Assembly (NCBI GenBank): GCA_018814305.1
Contig: JAHJAA010000058.1
Span: 60,102-124,101 of the forward strand
Direction: 5' to 3'
DNA: 64,000 nucleotides
Source: Pseudomonadota bacterium
GTDB lineage: Bacteria; Desulfobacterota; Desulfobulbia; Desulfobulbales; JAGXFP01
Under the pieces are notes generated by a model. It had not been told where the DNA came from. It ran no database searches and saw only the letters and a list, made by a program, of their open reading frames with translations. Below, in pieces: positions 15,413 through 25,376 of the stretch (its first letter is position 1; every line of letters begins with the position of its first letter). The translations under genes and the position numbers were made by a program.

Positions 15413-17706
15413 TCAACCCGACCCGCCTCCACTCTCGGCTTTCGTTGATCTGGAAGATTACTATCCTGATCACCCTGGTCATGCTTCTCCTCATCGCTTC
15501 CGCCGGGTTGCTGATCGAAAAAAGGATGAAAGAGGCGCTGCACTCAGAAATCGAAGAGAAAGGCCTGGCCATTGCCCGCAACCTGGCGGCGGACTGCGTC
15601 GAGGCCCTGCTGGTGGATGACACCATCGAACTCCACCAACTCTTACGGAACGTGACCCAGGCCGAACCAGACATCGCCTACCTCTACGTCGTTTTCTCCA
15701 CCGGCCAGGTCCGGGCTCACACCTTTGCCCAAAACCTGCCCCCTGGATTACTTTCGGTCAACCCCCTGCCCCCGGGGCAGTTTCACTCCCATCGGATTTT
15801 TCGAGATAATAACCGGTTGATCCACGATCTTGCCGTTCCCATCCTCGGTGGCCAGGCCGGGGCCATCCATATGGGACTCTCCCAGGAGCATATTACCGAA
15901 CGAATCCACCGGGTCATCATCGAAATTACTTCGATCATGGTAGGATTAGGAGTGATCGTCATCATCATGATCCTCTGGACCGGCAAGGCCCTGACCCACT
16001 CCCTCACCACCATGACCTCAGCCTCCCGGGCCATTGGCCGAGGGGAGTTGACCCGCCGCATCCCCCAAACCGATGGTGAATTCGGCCAATTGGCGGACGA
16101 TTTCAACACCATGGCCGAAAATCTGGAAGGGATGATCCGGGAGCGGGATCAGGCGGTTGGGGAACTGAAGGAAAGTGAGGAGCTCTACCGAAGTCTGGTG
16201 GAAAATATCGGGCTCGGCATCTCTTTTATCTCACCCGACCATACCATTCTGATGGCCAATACCGCCCAGGCCCTGCTCAAGGGAAAAGCCCCGACCTCAC
16301 TCATCGGCCTCAAATGCTTTCAGGCATTCGAGCAACGGGATGAGCCCTGTCCGGATTGCCCGGGAAGCAAGTCCTTGACCAGTCACCATCCGGAAAAGAG
16401 TCAACTGAAATCATCCAGTCCGGGAGGCACTCCCACAACCCTGTCACTCCGCGCCTTCCCAATATATACCAAGGATGGTTCAAGACGTGGCTTTATCCAG
16501 GTAACCGAGGATATCACTACTCAGGAGCAAATTGACCGCGCCCTGCAGCGGAATCGAAATCTCGATGCCATCGGGATCCTGGCCGGGGGAATCGCCCACG
16601 ACTTTAATAACCTGCTCACCGTCATCTTAGGGTATATCGACCTGACCATGATCAGCCTCCCCCCCCAATCCCAGGAACATGAGCACCTGATGGAGGCCAA
16701 GAAGGCCTGTCTCCAGACCAAGAAACTGACCGGCGAATTCCTCACCTTTGCCGAAGGGGACATCGCTCCCAAGGAAAAGGTTCATCTGACAGAATTAATT
16801 GAAGAAACCTGCCGATTCACCCTGAGCGGCTCCAATATTGGCTGCCGGGTGGACATTCCCCCCCCCTCCCTCTGGCCTGTTGAAATAGCCCGGAACCAGA
16901 TCCGCCAGGTCCTCCAGAATCTCCTGCTCAACGCCCGCGAAGCCATGGGGGAAGCAGGCGGGGAAATCACCATCCAGGCAGAAAACGCCACCATCGATTC
17001 CGACAGCGGCCTGCCCGTGGGGGCCGGACACTATGTCAAGATTACAATCAACGACCAGGGTCCGGGGATCGACAAGACCATCGCCGAGCAAATCTTTGAT
17101 CCGTACTTTACAACCAAGCCCCGGGGTGCCGACAAGGGTACCGGCCTCGGCTTGACCATCTGTCACTCAATTGTCGCCAAAAACGGCGGTCACATTATGA
17201 TGGACCAGCCCCGGGGGCAAGGGGCATCTTTTATCATTTTTCTGCCAGCCTTGACAGAAGGAGCGAGGCAACCGGAACAGCAGCCTCCCCAACCCGTAAC
17301 CCGCACACCTTCCCCCACCATCGATCAACACCATAAACGGATCCTGGTCCTTGAGGATGAAGTCCTGGTATCCAGGGCAATAGGGGCCATGCTCCACCAC
17401 CTGGGGTACCCCCACGCCATTGCCGAGCGGGGAGAAGAGATCCTGAAAATGTACCAGGGAGGCCTGACCACAGGCTCCGGTTTTGATCTGGTTATTCTGG
17501 ATCTGACCATCCGTAACGGCCTGGGGGGCCAGGAAACCATGCGCCGACTGCTTGAAATCGACCCCACCGTCCGAGCCGTGGTCGCCAGCGGCTATAGTGA
17601 AGATCCGGTCATGGCCGAATACTCCCGTTTCGGCTTTCTCGAGGCAATGCCCAAGCCCTATTCCCTGGAAGAACTCCGGGATCTTCTGCTTCGTCTCCTG
17701 GCCTGA
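15409..17706 (+). CDS. Hybrid sensor histidine kinase with PAS and receiver domains
   Basis: 765 residues. Helices at about 15-37 and 180-202 enclose a periplasmic sensor; then HAMP (about 203-255) and PAS (about 262-375, with CFQAFEQRDEPCPDCPG, a Cys cluster common in kinases of sulfate reducers). The phosphoacceptor domain has GIAHDFNNLLTV, the ATPase domain NDQGPGI and GTGLGLTI. A C-terminal receiver (about 642-762) has LVILDLTI and MPKPYS. Translational coupling to the PhnD-like gene suggests a two-protein sensor. No separate response regulator is adjacent, so output may pass through the attached receiver. Confidence 0.93.
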   Translation: MINPTRLHSRLSLIWKITILITLVMLLLIASAGLLIEKRMKEALHSEIEEKGLAIARNLAADCVEALLVDDTIELHQLLRNVTQAEPDIAYLYVVFSTGQVRAHTFAQNLPPGLLSVNPLPPGQFHSHRIFRDNNRLIHDLAVPILGGQAGAIHMGLSQEHITERIHRVIIEITSIMVGLGVIVIIMILWTGKALTHSLTTMTSASRAIGRGELTRRIPQTDGEFGQLADDFNTMAENLEGMIRERDQAVGELKESEELYRSLVENIGLGISFISPDHTILMANTAQALLKGKAPTSLIGLKCFQAFEQRDEPCPDCPGSKSLTSHHPEKSQLKSSSPGGTPTTLSLRAFPIYTKDGSRRGFIQVTEDITTQEQIDRALQRNRNLDAIGILAGGIAHDFNNLLTVILGYIDLTMISLPPQSQEHEHLMEAKKACLQTKKLTGEFLTFAEGDIAPKEKVHLTELIEETCRFTLSGSNIGCRVDIPPPSLWPVEIARNQIRQVLQNLLLNAREAMGEAGGEITIQAENATIDSDSGLPVGAGHYVKITINDQGPGIDKTIAEQIFDPYFTTKPRGADKGTGLGLTICHSIVAKNGGHIMMDQPRGQGASFIIFLPALTEGARQPEQQPPQPVTRTPSPTIDQHHKRILVLEDEVLVSRAIGAMLHHLGYPHAIAERGEEILKMYQGGLTTGSGFDLVILDLTIRNGLGGQETMRRLLEIDPTVRAVVASGYSEDPVMAEYSRFGFLEAMPKPYSLEELRDLLLRLLA

Positions 17707-17905
17707 ACAGGATGCAATTTAATGGTTGTCAACTTTCCCGGATAAAAGGTTGACAATCCCCGCCTCAGTTCCGTAACATCAAAACCCGTTGTACGTTCCC
17801 CTGGTGATCATTGCCCGGCAGAAATCCTCTTTCGGTTGAGACCTCATCTGCCCGCTGCCCGGAACGTTGACCTGCAAATCAAACCCACACCCCGGCCTTG
17901 CGCCG

Positions 17906-18982
17906 ATGGACCGACCACTAAAAATCTCCATGAAAAACTGGCAAAAGCTGCTCCAGGCAAGCCTCACCCACCCGGAAGAGATCCCGGCCCGACTCAGACC
18001 GGCCACCTGGGACCTCAAAGCGGTCACGGCGCGTTATCCCATGCGGATCAATCCCTATTACCTTGGGCTGATCCGACACCCCGGCGACCCCCTCTGGCTC
18101 CAGTCCATCCCCGATCCGATCGAACTTGACGACCGGATCTGCCCGGAAGACCCCCTGGAAGAAGAAAACCTGAGCCCGGTTCCAAATCTGGTTCATAAAT
18201 ATCCTGACCGGGCCCTCTTTTTAATCAACTCGACCTGCGCCATGAACTGCCGATTCTGCACCAGAAAACGAAAGGTGGGAACTCCCGGATTTCGGATCGA
18301 TTCGGCAACCCTGGGCCAGGGCATCGATTACCTGGAGCGCACCCCCGCCATCCGGGATGTACTGATCTCCGGCGGCGATCCCCTCCTCCTGGATGATGAC
18401 CGGCTGGAATGGATTCTGGCCCGAGTGCGGCGAATCCCAACGGTTTCCATCATCCGGCTGGGCAGTCGGGTCCCCTGCACCTTGCCCATGCGGGTTACCA
18501 CCGGTCTCGCCCGGATGCTCAAAAAATTTCACCCACTCTATCTCAACACCCATTTCAACCATCCCGACGAGATAACCCCGGAGGCGGCAAAGGCCTGCGG
18601 GCGCCTGGCCGATGCCGGTATCCCCCTGGGTTGCCAGACCGTGCTTTTAAAGGGGGTAAACGATCAGGAGGTAATTATTAAACAGCTTATGCAGAAACTT
18701 TTACATATCCGCGTCAAACCGTATTATATTTTTCAAGGAGACATGACCCGCGGGACCAACCATTTTCGAACCCCGATTGAGACCGGGATGAAGATTATGC
18801 GGGCGTTGATCGGCCACACCTCGGGAATGGGGGTGCCCCGCTTCGCCATCGACCTGCCGGGAGGATTCGGCAAGGTCCCGATGACTCCGGACTATCTGGT
18901 CCGCACAGGCGGGGAGATGATTTTTCAAAATTATCAGGGACGATACTGTTCCTATCTTGATCCGGAAGTTGCTCCGGAATAA
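17906..18982 (+). CDS. KamA-family radical SAM protein (lysine 2,3-aminomutase/EpmB-like)
   Basis: 358 residues from ATG 17906; 17930 (MKNWQKLL) is an equally likely start and neither has a clear ribosome site. The radical SAM cluster is CAMNCRFC, followed by a KamA-type core with ISGGDPLLLDDDRLEWIL, LGSRVPCTLPMRVT and TVLLKGVND. The family interconverts lysine and beta-lysine or modifies elongation factor P; at this length, shorter than clostridial aminomutases, it fits the EpmB-like or uncharacterised KamA branch. No efp gene is nearby. The Usp gene downstream follows after 11 bases. Confidence 0.9.
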   Translation: MDRPLKISMKNWQKLLQASLTHPEEIPARLRPATWDLKAVTARYPMRINPYYLGLIRHPGDPLWLQSIPDPIELDDRICPEDPLEEENLSPVPNLVHKYPDRALFLINSTCAMNCRFCTRKRKVGTPGFRIDSATLGQGIDYLERTPAIRDVLISGGDPLLLDDDRLEWILARVRRIPTVSIIRLGSRVPCTLPMRVTTGLARMLKKFHPLYLNTHFNHPDEITPEAAKACGRLADAGIPLGCQTVLLKGVNDQEVIIKQLMQKLLHIRVKPYYIFQGDMTRGTNHFRTPIETGMKIMRALIGHTSGMGVPRFAIDLPGGFGKVPMTPDYLVRTGGEMIFQNYQGRYCSYLDPEVAPE

Positions 18983-18993
18983 GGGGAGGCCCC

Positions 18994-19926
18994 GTGGAAA
19001 GAAAAATCCTGGTTGCCATTGACGGCTCCATCTATACGACCAATACGATTCATTACTTAAGCCGGATTTTTGCCGATATTCCCGAGGCCCGACTCCACCT
19101 GCTGAGCATTGTCCCAGTACCTAATCCACCCGCAGGCACGGAATGGCTGGGTGAATTGGAGCTGATGAATATCCTCTCACCGGCGACCTTAAAAAAACTC
19201 CGCACCACCAAGTCCGCCATGGAGAGTGCGGTCAGAAAACTGACCAACCAGGGGATCGCCGGTGACCGAATCACCAGTGAGGTCAAACTCCAACGCCAGC
19301 CTGTGGCCGACGAAATCCTCCACGAAGCCCGTCAGGGAATGTACGACGCCCTGATCATCGGACGACGGGGGATCAGTAAATTAGAGGAAATCGTGGTGGG
19401 TTCCACCTCCTCGGACATCCTGGACAAAGCCCATGATATTCCGATTTGGATCCTGGATGGCAAGATCGAATCCCGCCGGTTCCTGGTCCCGGTTGATGGT
19501 TCCTTCAACTGCCTGCTGGCCGTCGACCATCTGGCCCATATTCTCCAGGACAGCAGCCATTGCCGGATAACCTTGTTCCACTCCTCGGCTATGTTCGCCA
19601 ATGTCTACGAAACATACTCCCACGAATTTTATCAGCGCTGGGGGCAGGAATGGTGTGAAACCCACCTGGGTCGACCGGACAGCCTGTTCCATGCCCCCAA
19701 GCAAATGCTCATGGATAGGGGCATGCCCGAAGACCAGATCAGCTGGCTCCATACCTTCAAGGGATTCGATCCCAGCCGTCAGATTCTCCGCCAGGCGATC
19801 ATTGATGAGTACGGCACCATCGTCATCGGCCGGCGGAGCAAGGATACCAATAAAGGACTCTTTCGGGGAGTCACCGACCGGTTAGTTCTAATGAGTGAAA
19901 ATGTCGCCATCTGGATAGTCGGATAG
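18994..19926 (+). CDS. Tandem universal stress protein
   Basis: 310 residues, GTG start with GGGGAGG upstream. The first Usp domain (about 1-150) has an intact ATP signature, GRRGISKLEEIVVGS. The second (about 155-310) has GRRSKDTNKGLFRGV, where the second Gly is lost, so only the first half likely binds ATP. It is distinct from the Usp at 2023, where both domains are intact. It lies between the KamA gene and the transglutaminase gene (3-base gap) and is probably co-transcribed with them. Confidence 0.92.
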   Translation: MERKILVAIDGSIYTTNTIHYLSRIFADIPEARLHLLSIVPVPNPPAGTEWLGELELMNILSPATLKKLRTTKSAMESAVRKLTNQGIAGDRITSEVKLQRQPVADEILHEARQGMYDALIIGRRGISKLEEIVVGSTSSDILDKAHDIPIWILDGKIESRRFLVPVDGSFNCLLAVDHLAHILQDSSHCRITLFHSSAMFANVYETYSHEFYQRWGQEWCETHLGRPDSLFHAPKQMLMDRGMPEDQISWLHTFKGFDPSRQILRQAIIDEYGTIVIGRRSKDTNKGLFRGVTDRLVLMSENVAIWIVG

Positions 19927-19929
19927 AAG

Positions 19930-21405
19930 ATGATTGAGCAAACCCCAAAATCTACAACCCGTCGTATCCTGGCCATCACTTTACGGGTGGGAGTCATTAT
20001 TCTCTGGGTCGTGCTGTTCGGACGCCTGCTCCAGAGGGACTATTTCGTCCGCTCTTTGGATTTGCGAGAAGAGGCGGTCATCAAGCAGGCCAGGGAAGAA
20101 AGTTTTTCGGGCATCTATTTCCAGGAGGCCCGAATTGGGTACGTCAAGAACAGACTAAGCCCCACCGAGTCCGGATTCACCCTGACCCAGGAGGCTTACA
20201 TGATCTTAAACATCCTGGAGCAGAATCATCCGGTAAACCTCTCGGTCTCGGCGGAATTGACCCCGGAGATGCTGCTGCGAAATTTCAAGTTCAGCCTGCA
20301 CTCCCCCTTTACCACCATGAAAGCCGAGGGTGAAGTCAACGGTTCCGTGGTCTCCTTCCGCCTGAACACCGGTAAGGATACCATCACCGATTCCATCAAA
20401 CTGACCTCCCCACCGTTTATCTCATCAAACTCCCGGGGCTACCTGCTGAAACAGAATTTAGTCGAGGGAGAAAAATTCAAGGTTCCCTATTTCGATCCAA
20501 TCACCCTGGCCGGCAAAGATACGATCATGGAATACCGGGGCTATGATAAAATCGTGGTCGGCGGGAGAATCTCCCGACTCCACCACTTCACCCAGACCTT
20601 TTATGGGATGGAGATCAACTCCTGGCTGGATGAAACAGGCAAGGTCATCAAGGAGGAGTCCCCGGCGGGCTTTGTCTTCTTATCCGAACCGGAATTCATG
20701 GCCACCGACATCGACCGTTCCGGGAAAGAGATCTTAAGCAGCGTCTCCGTGCCCATCACCGGAACCATGCCGGAGGATTACCAGACCGCAACCCAGGCCC
20801 GATACCGATTGACCTATCCCTCAGAAGCCGAGGTCTCGGTCAACCAGGACCGTCAGAGTCTAACCGGAGACCTGCTGACCATTACCAGAGAAACCCTGCC
20901 GGAGCATACCGCCCTCACCTGTACCGGCCCCGCAGAAAGTCTGGCTTCTACCCCCTACATTCAATCAAAAAACATCCAGATTTCGAATATCACCGGCCAG
21001 CTGCTCGGCGAAGATGAACCGGGCTTAAACCGAGTCAGGATCCTGGCCGAATGGGTCTATAACAACCTCGATCGTCGACCGGTTTTGGGAATCCCCGATG
21101 CCCTGACCACCCTGGAAACCCGACAGGGCGATTGCAACGAGCACGCCGCCCTGTTTGCCGCCCTGGCCAGAAACGCCGGGGTTCCCACCCGGGTGGTGGC
21201 TGGAGTCACCTTCCACGCCGGAGCCTTCTATTATCACGCCTGGAACGAAGTCTGCCTTGATAACCAATGGCTCTCCCTTGACACCACCCTCAATCAGCTC
21301 CCGGCCGATGTCAGTCATATCAAATTCGTCCAGGGCGAAACCGGGGAGATGATCAAGATTGGCGGTCTGCTCGGTCGTTTGAAAATTGAGATAGCCCCCC
21401 AATGA
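19930..21405 (+). CDS. Membrane-anchored transglutaminase-like protein
   Basis: 491 residues. An N-terminal helix (about 16-36), then a long extracytoplasmic region, and a transglutaminase-core domain at about 360-470. The catalytic triad is visible: Cys in QGDCNEHA, His in YYHAWNEV and Asp in WLSLDTTL. Proteins of this type act as cysteine proteases or amidases on peptides or cross-link proteins; the substrate is unknown. Position beside an ABC ATPase suggests a role in an envelope process. It is followed by the ATPase gene after 39 bases. Confidence 0.88.
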   Translation: MIEQTPKSTTRRILAITLRVGVIILWVVLFGRLLQRDYFVRSLDLREEAVIKQAREESFSGIYFQEARIGYVKNRLSPTESGFTLTQEAYMILNILEQNHPVNLSVSAELTPEMLLRNFKFSLHSPFTTMKAEGEVNGSVVSFRLNTGKDTITDSIKLTSPPFISSNSRGYLLKQNLVEGEKFKVPYFDPITLAGKDTIMEYRGYDKIVVGGRISRLHHFTQTFYGMEINSWLDETGKVIKEESPAGFVFLSEPEFMATDIDRSGKEILSSVSVPITGTMPEDYQTATQARYRLTYPSEAEVSVNQDRQSLTGDLLTITRETLPEHTALTCTGPAESLASTPYIQSKNIQISNITGQLLGEDEPGLNRVRILAEWVYNNLDRRPVLGIPDALTTLETRQGDCNEHAALFAALARNAGVPTRVVAGVTFHAGAFYYHAWNEVCLDNQWLSLDTTLNQLPADVSHIKFVQGETGEMIKIGGLLGRLKIEIAPQ

Positions 21406-21444
21406 GTTGAGGCTCCGAGAAGCCAGCCCCCCGGAAACAAATCT

Positions 21445-22251
21445 ATGGAGAAAAAAGTGGAATCTTCCTCAGCATCACCTCCAGCCCTGGCCACGGCCAA
21501 CCTGACCAAGACCTTTGGTGGGTTTACCGCCGTCGATTCGGTCTCCCTGTCGGTCAACCCGGGGGAAATTTTCGGTTTTTTAGGCCCCAACGGAGCGGGA
21601 AAAACCACGACCATCAAAATCATGGCCGGGCTTCTGCAACCCGATAGTGGTACCGTCCAGATCAACGGCCTTGATCTGGCCTTAAATCCCCGGGAATGCA
21701 AGCAAAGAACCGGCTATATTCCTGATCGTCCATACCTTTATGAAAAACTCAGCGGCGATGAATTCCTGCAATTTATTGCCAGCCTCTACGCCCTTCCGGC
21801 CGAACAATACCAACGGCTGGTTCCGGAATATCTGGAAATGTTCGATCTCACCGAATGGCGGTATCACCTGATTGAAAGTTTTTCCCACGGGATGCGGCAA
21901 AAACTGATCATCACCTCCGCCTTCATGCTGGCCCCGCCGTTGATCATTGTTGACGAACCCATGGTCGGACTCGACCCCAAGAGTGCCCGGATCGTTAAGG
22001 AGTTGTTCAAAAAACATGCCCGGAATGGTGGCGCCGTCTTCCTCTCCACCCATTCCCTGGAGATTGCCGAGGAACTCTGCGACCGAATCGCCATCATCAT
22101 GAAGGGGCAACTGCTGGCCACCGGCAATATGACGGAACTCCGTGAAAAATCCTCCATGGCCGGTTCCAACCTGGAAGATATCTTCCTCCAGCTGACCGGC
22201 GCCTACGAACTCCAGGAGATCATCAGCGCCCTGCGAGCTGCCGGTTCGTGA
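21445..22251 (+). CDS. ABC-2 type transporter ATPase
   Basis: 268 residues. Walker A GPNGAGKTTTIK, a degenerate signature (FSHGMRQKL instead of LSGGQ), Walker B LIIVDEPMVGLD and H-loop LSTHSLE. The sequence belongs to the exporter branch (ABC-2/NatA-like). The likely permease is the 553-residue membrane protein at 25377, separated from it by the GspA/GspB/PilZ genes. Substrate unknown. Confidence 0.9.
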   Translation: MEKKVESSSASPPALATANLTKTFGGFTAVDSVSLSVNPGEIFGFLGPNGAGKTTTIKIMAGLLQPDSGTVQINGLDLALNPRECKQRTGYIPDRPYLYEKLSGDEFLQFIASLYALPAEQYQRLVPEYLEMFDLTEWRYHLIESFSHGMRQKLIITSAFMLAPPLIIVDEPMVGLDPKSARIVKELFKKHARNGGAVFLSTHSLEIAEELCDRIAIIMKGQLLATGNMTELREKSSMAGSNLEDIFLQLTGAYELQEIISALRAAGS

Positions 22252-22340
22252 TCAGTTACCTTGCCAAGCAGGTTAATCAAGGGTAAAGAGAGAGACAGGC
22301 TCAGGTAGACGGAAGGCCAAGGGAGAAGACAGCAGAACCT

Positions 22341-24023
22341 ATGTACAACAAACATTTCAATCTGGAGGAAAAACCGTTTTCCATCGCCCCTGACCCCCGT
22401 TTTCTCTATATGAGTGAAAAACACCGGGAGGCCTTGGCCCACCTCTTATACGGACTCAAAAGCGACGGCGGCTTCATCCTGCTCACCGGAGAAGTGGGAA
22501 CCGGCAAAACCACAGTTTTTCGTTGTTTGCTGGATCAACTCCCCGAAGGGATCAACCTGGCCTTTGTCTTCAACCCCAAACTTTCCTCGGAAGAACTGCT
22601 GGCCACAGTCTGTGACGAGTTGGGTATCGAATACCCCGCAACCGTTACCTCCAGCAAGCTCCTCGTTGACGCCATCAACCGCTATCTCCTCAAAAACCAC
22701 AGTGAGGGGAGAAAAACGGTCCTGGTCATTGATGAGGCCCAGAATCTGACCACCGACGTTCTGGAACAGGTCCGCCTGCTCACCAACCTGGAAACCAACC
22801 AGCGCAAACTGCTCCAGATCATCATGATCGGCCAACCCGAACTGAGAGACCTGCTGTCCCGCCCCGAACTGCGGCAACTCGCCCAACGGATCACCGCCCG
22901 TTACCACCTGGGCCCGCTGTCCCGGAGAGAAATCGGGCCGTACATCAATCACCGACTGGCCGTCGCCGGTCATCGAAAAAAGATCTTCTCAGATCGGGTA
23001 ATCTCCTCAATCCACGACCTGACCGGGGGCATTCCCCGATTAATTAATGTCCTCTGCGACCGGGCCCTGCTCGGCACCTATGTCCAGGGGAGGGATCAGG
23101 TCAATCAGAAGACCTTGTTTCAAGCCGCCCGAGAGGTTTTCGGCGATGAATCACGAGCGAGCCGGTTCAGTCGGGGCGGCCTCTTGACCATCCTAGGGAT
23201 TGCTCTGCTGGCTGGTTTTGCCTTTTTCCTCTTCTTCTTTACCCCACGATCCGGGCTATGGAACTTAGAAACCAAACAAAGTCCACTGCCCTTGACGGCT
23301 GAAATAGAACTCCAAACCACCCCCAGCGAAGAACCCGTTATTCCCGAGCCATCCCCCCTACTCCCACCGGTGAGCCATGCAGTGGATAGTAAAACTCCCG
23401 AGCCGGTCAGCCGAATCGAGTGGCCCACCGATCTGCCCCGGGAGATGAACCTGACCATTGCCTTTGAAACACTTTTTGCCCAATGGAATCTCCCCTTTGC
23501 CCAGGAAGATTCCTCCCGGCCCTGCGAAAAAGCCTGGGAAGCGGGACTTGACTGCCTTGAGCGTAGCGGCAGCCTGGGGAGCCTCTCCCACCTGAATCGG
23601 CCAGCCATCCTCAACCTGCTTGATCAAGACGGCGTGGAATTTTTCGCCACCCTGATCAGGCTTGATGACCACTCGGCCACCTTCCGCTTCCGGCACATCG
23701 AAACAACCATCAGCCGTGACCTTCTGGAAAAACAATGGTCCGGGAATTACTCCCTGCTTTGGCGTCTCCCGGACGGTTTCCAGGTTCCGATCCACCCCGA
23801 CCGCAAGGGAACCGAAGTCGACTGGCTCCGGGAGCAGCTGCTCCCACTCCCCAATGAAGCAGGAGAATCGCCGCCGCCCCTCGCCCCGAATGCCCTTACT
23901 GAGGCGGTCAAGTCCTTTCAACGCAAGGAGGGCTTGAAAGCCGACGGAATCGCAGGCCCCGAAACCATTATCCACCTGCAGAGTTACTCCGATCAACCAA
24001 CGCCGCATCTGCGAGAAAGGTGA
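22341..24023 (+). CDS. GspA/ExeA-like AAA ATPase with peptidoglycan-binding domain
   Basis: 560 residues. AAA domain (about 1-270) with Walker A TGEVGTGKTT and Walker B VLVIDEAQNL; a membrane helix at about 281-302; a periplasmic region of about 190 residues; and a C-terminal PG_binding_1 domain (ALTEAVKSFQRKEGLKADG, about 515-550). In Aeromonas and Vibrio, ExeA/GspA with GspB inserts the type II secretin through peptidoglycan. The following gene is GspB-like, three bases away. No other gsp genes are in this window, so the secreton itself must lie elsewhere if present. Confidence 0.92.
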   Translation: MYNKHFNLEEKPFSIAPDPRFLYMSEKHREALAHLLYGLKSDGGFILLTGEVGTGKTTVFRCLLDQLPEGINLAFVFNPKLSSEELLATVCDELGIEYPATVTSSKLLVDAINRYLLKNHSEGRKTVLVIDEAQNLTTDVLEQVRLLTNLETNQRKLLQIIMIGQPELRDLLSRPELRQLAQRITARYHLGPLSRREIGPYINHRLAVAGHRKKIFSDRVISSIHDLTGGIPRLINVLCDRALLGTYVQGRDQVNQKTLFQAAREVFGDESRASRFSRGGLLTILGIALLAGFAFFLFFFTPRSGLWNLETKQSPLPLTAEIELQTTPSEEPVIPEPSPLLPPVSHAVDSKTPEPVSRIEWPTDLPREMNLTIAFETLFAQWNLPFAQEDSSRPCEKAWEAGLDCLERSGSLGSLSHLNRPAILNLLDQDGVEFFATLIRLDDHSATFRFRHIETTISRDLLEKQWSGNYSLLWRLPDGFQVPIHPDRKGTEVDWLREQLLPLPNEAGESPPPLAPNALTEAVKSFQRKEGLKADGIAGPETIIHLQSYSDQPTPHLRER

Positions 24024-24026
24024 GTC

Positions 24027-24758
24027 ATGTCCTATATTCTTGAAGCATTGAAAAAATCCGACAGGGAACGAAAGCAGGGCCTCGTTCCCGACCTGAACAC
24101 CATGCCGGACGGTCCCGACCGTGAAAAAAAACCGTACCTCAAACTGTTGGCACTGGTTCTGATTCTCTTGCTTGGCGGGACCGCCCTGGTCGGCTGGATT
24201 TTCTTCCGCTCCCCCCCGCAACCCGTTATCACAACCATAACCGCGCCAGCAACAACTGATACGTCCACCTTCCCGGAATCGATTGAAGAAAAAAGCGAAC
24301 CAGGGATCCCGGCAGCGGCGATGGAATCACCGACGATCCCGGCCATGACCATTGAAGAACCTCCTCCCGCAGAGATGAGTGCAGAACTCCAACCACCATC
24401 GGTGGAGGCAACAGCATCTCCCTTCACTATGGAAGATGGAACGCCCCTCCTTGATCCCAAGCCGACGAAACCGGCGGTCAAGACCACCCATCGTGAGCCC
24501 AGAATAGAACCAATCAAAACGATAATAGCCATGGCTGATCTCCCAACCCAGATCCGCGAAGGATTACCGGAGATCACGATTTTCGCCCATTACTATGCGA
24601 CTGAACCGTCCTCCCGGATGGTCAGCATTAACGGTCGCCTGCGCCGAGAGGGCCAGGTCATCAGCAATGGTCTGACCCTCAAAGAGATCACCCCGGACGG
24701 GGTGGTCTTTACCTTTCAGGACCACCAGTTTCATATGGATGTCTTCAGCCGGGAATGA
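24027..24758 (+). CDS. GspB-like general secretion protein
   Basis: 243 residues. It begins with the typical GspB N-terminus (MSYILEALKKSDRERKQG), followed by a membrane helix (about 43-63), a Pro/Thr/Glu-rich linker (about 65-165) and a C-terminal domain of about 75 residues that ends in a repeated-strand pattern (SRMVSINGRLRREGQVISNGL...). The C-terminal domain is the periplasmic part that interacts with ExeA/secretin in characterised systems. It is coupled to the GspA-like gene with a 3-base gap. Confidence 0.9.
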   Translation: MSYILEALKKSDRERKQGLVPDLNTMPDGPDREKKPYLKLLALVLILLLGGTALVGWIFFRSPPQPVITTITAPATTDTSTFPESIEEKSEPGIPAAAMESPTIPAMTIEEPPPAEMSAELQPPSVEATASPFTMEDGTPLLDPKPTKPAVKTTHREPRIEPIKTIIAMADLPTQIREGLPEITIFAHYYATEPSSRMVSINGRLRREGQVISNGLTLKEITPDGVVFTFQDHQFHMDVFSRE

Positions 24759-24780
24759 TTCTAAGCCTCTGTCAACAAAT

Positions 24781-24865
24781 AACATGGCCAAACAAACAAG
24801 CTGAATGGCATAAGGGGCCGTAATGACATGACTACAAATGGCCATGTTGTTTTATGACGGCCCCT
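24781..24865. repeat. Two interleaved inverted repeats
   Basis: AACATGGCCA (24781-24790) pairs with TGGCCATGTT (24839-24848), and AGGGGCCGT (24813-24821) pairs with ACGGCCCCT (24857-24865). Both are exact and their order is A-B-A'-B', so the two hairpins overlap and could form a pseudoknot or switch between structures. They lie between the GspB-like and PilZ genes. Confidence 0.6.
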
Positions 24866-24962
24866 AAAAACAATCCTGCTATTTTTTGACTTCCAGGTCT
24901 CCGGATACTACAATGAAAGGAGCAAGTCAGGTTGAAGCTTACCCCCAAAAGTGAGGCTCTCC

Positions 24963-25352
24963 ATGCCCAAAAAGCCCAAGAAACCTGAACAGGAACGACG
25001 TCAGCATGAGCGCTATTCCGCCAAATCCGGGACCATCCGAATCGATGAGAAGGCTGGTGAGATTATCGACATCAGCATGGGAGGGCTCTCCTTCAGCTAT
25101 GTGGACCGGGGGGATTGGAGCGACACCTCCTTCGACCAGGGCATGCTGTTTGGCGACAACGATCTCTGCCTGGAAGATCTTCCCTTGAAAATCATCTCGG
25201 ACTGCGCGATAAACAGCGGGCTTTCCATTATCCGACGGTGCGGGGTTAAATTTGAGGGATTGACTGCCAAGCAACTGTCCCAGTTGGAATATTTCATTTG
25301 GGCCAACAGCTACGGGCCGGACAGTAACGACGACGATAACTTCAAGGCATAA
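24963..25352 (+). CDS. PilZ-domain cyclic di-GMP receptor
   Basis: 129 residues from ATG 24963, with GTGAGG upstream; a GTG at 24951 is the alternative. A single PilZ domain covers nearly the whole protein. The c-di-GMP residues are visible: RRQHER (RxxxR, residues about 13-18) and DISMGG (DxSxxG, about 40-45). Cytoplasmic. It is encoded between the GspAB-like genes and the ABC-2 permease, suggesting c-di-GMP control of an envelope process. The cyclase at 8897 is the nearest c-di-GMP source. Confidence 0.9.
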   Translation: MPKKPKKPEQERRQHERYSAKSGTIRIDEKAGEIIDISMGGLSFSYVDRGDWSDTSFDQGMLFGDNDLCLEDLPLKIISDCAINSGLSIIRRCGVKFEGLTAKQLSQLEYFIWANSYGPDSNDDDNFKA

Positions 25353-25376
25353 GCCTCCATTGGAAAAGCTGCTCCC

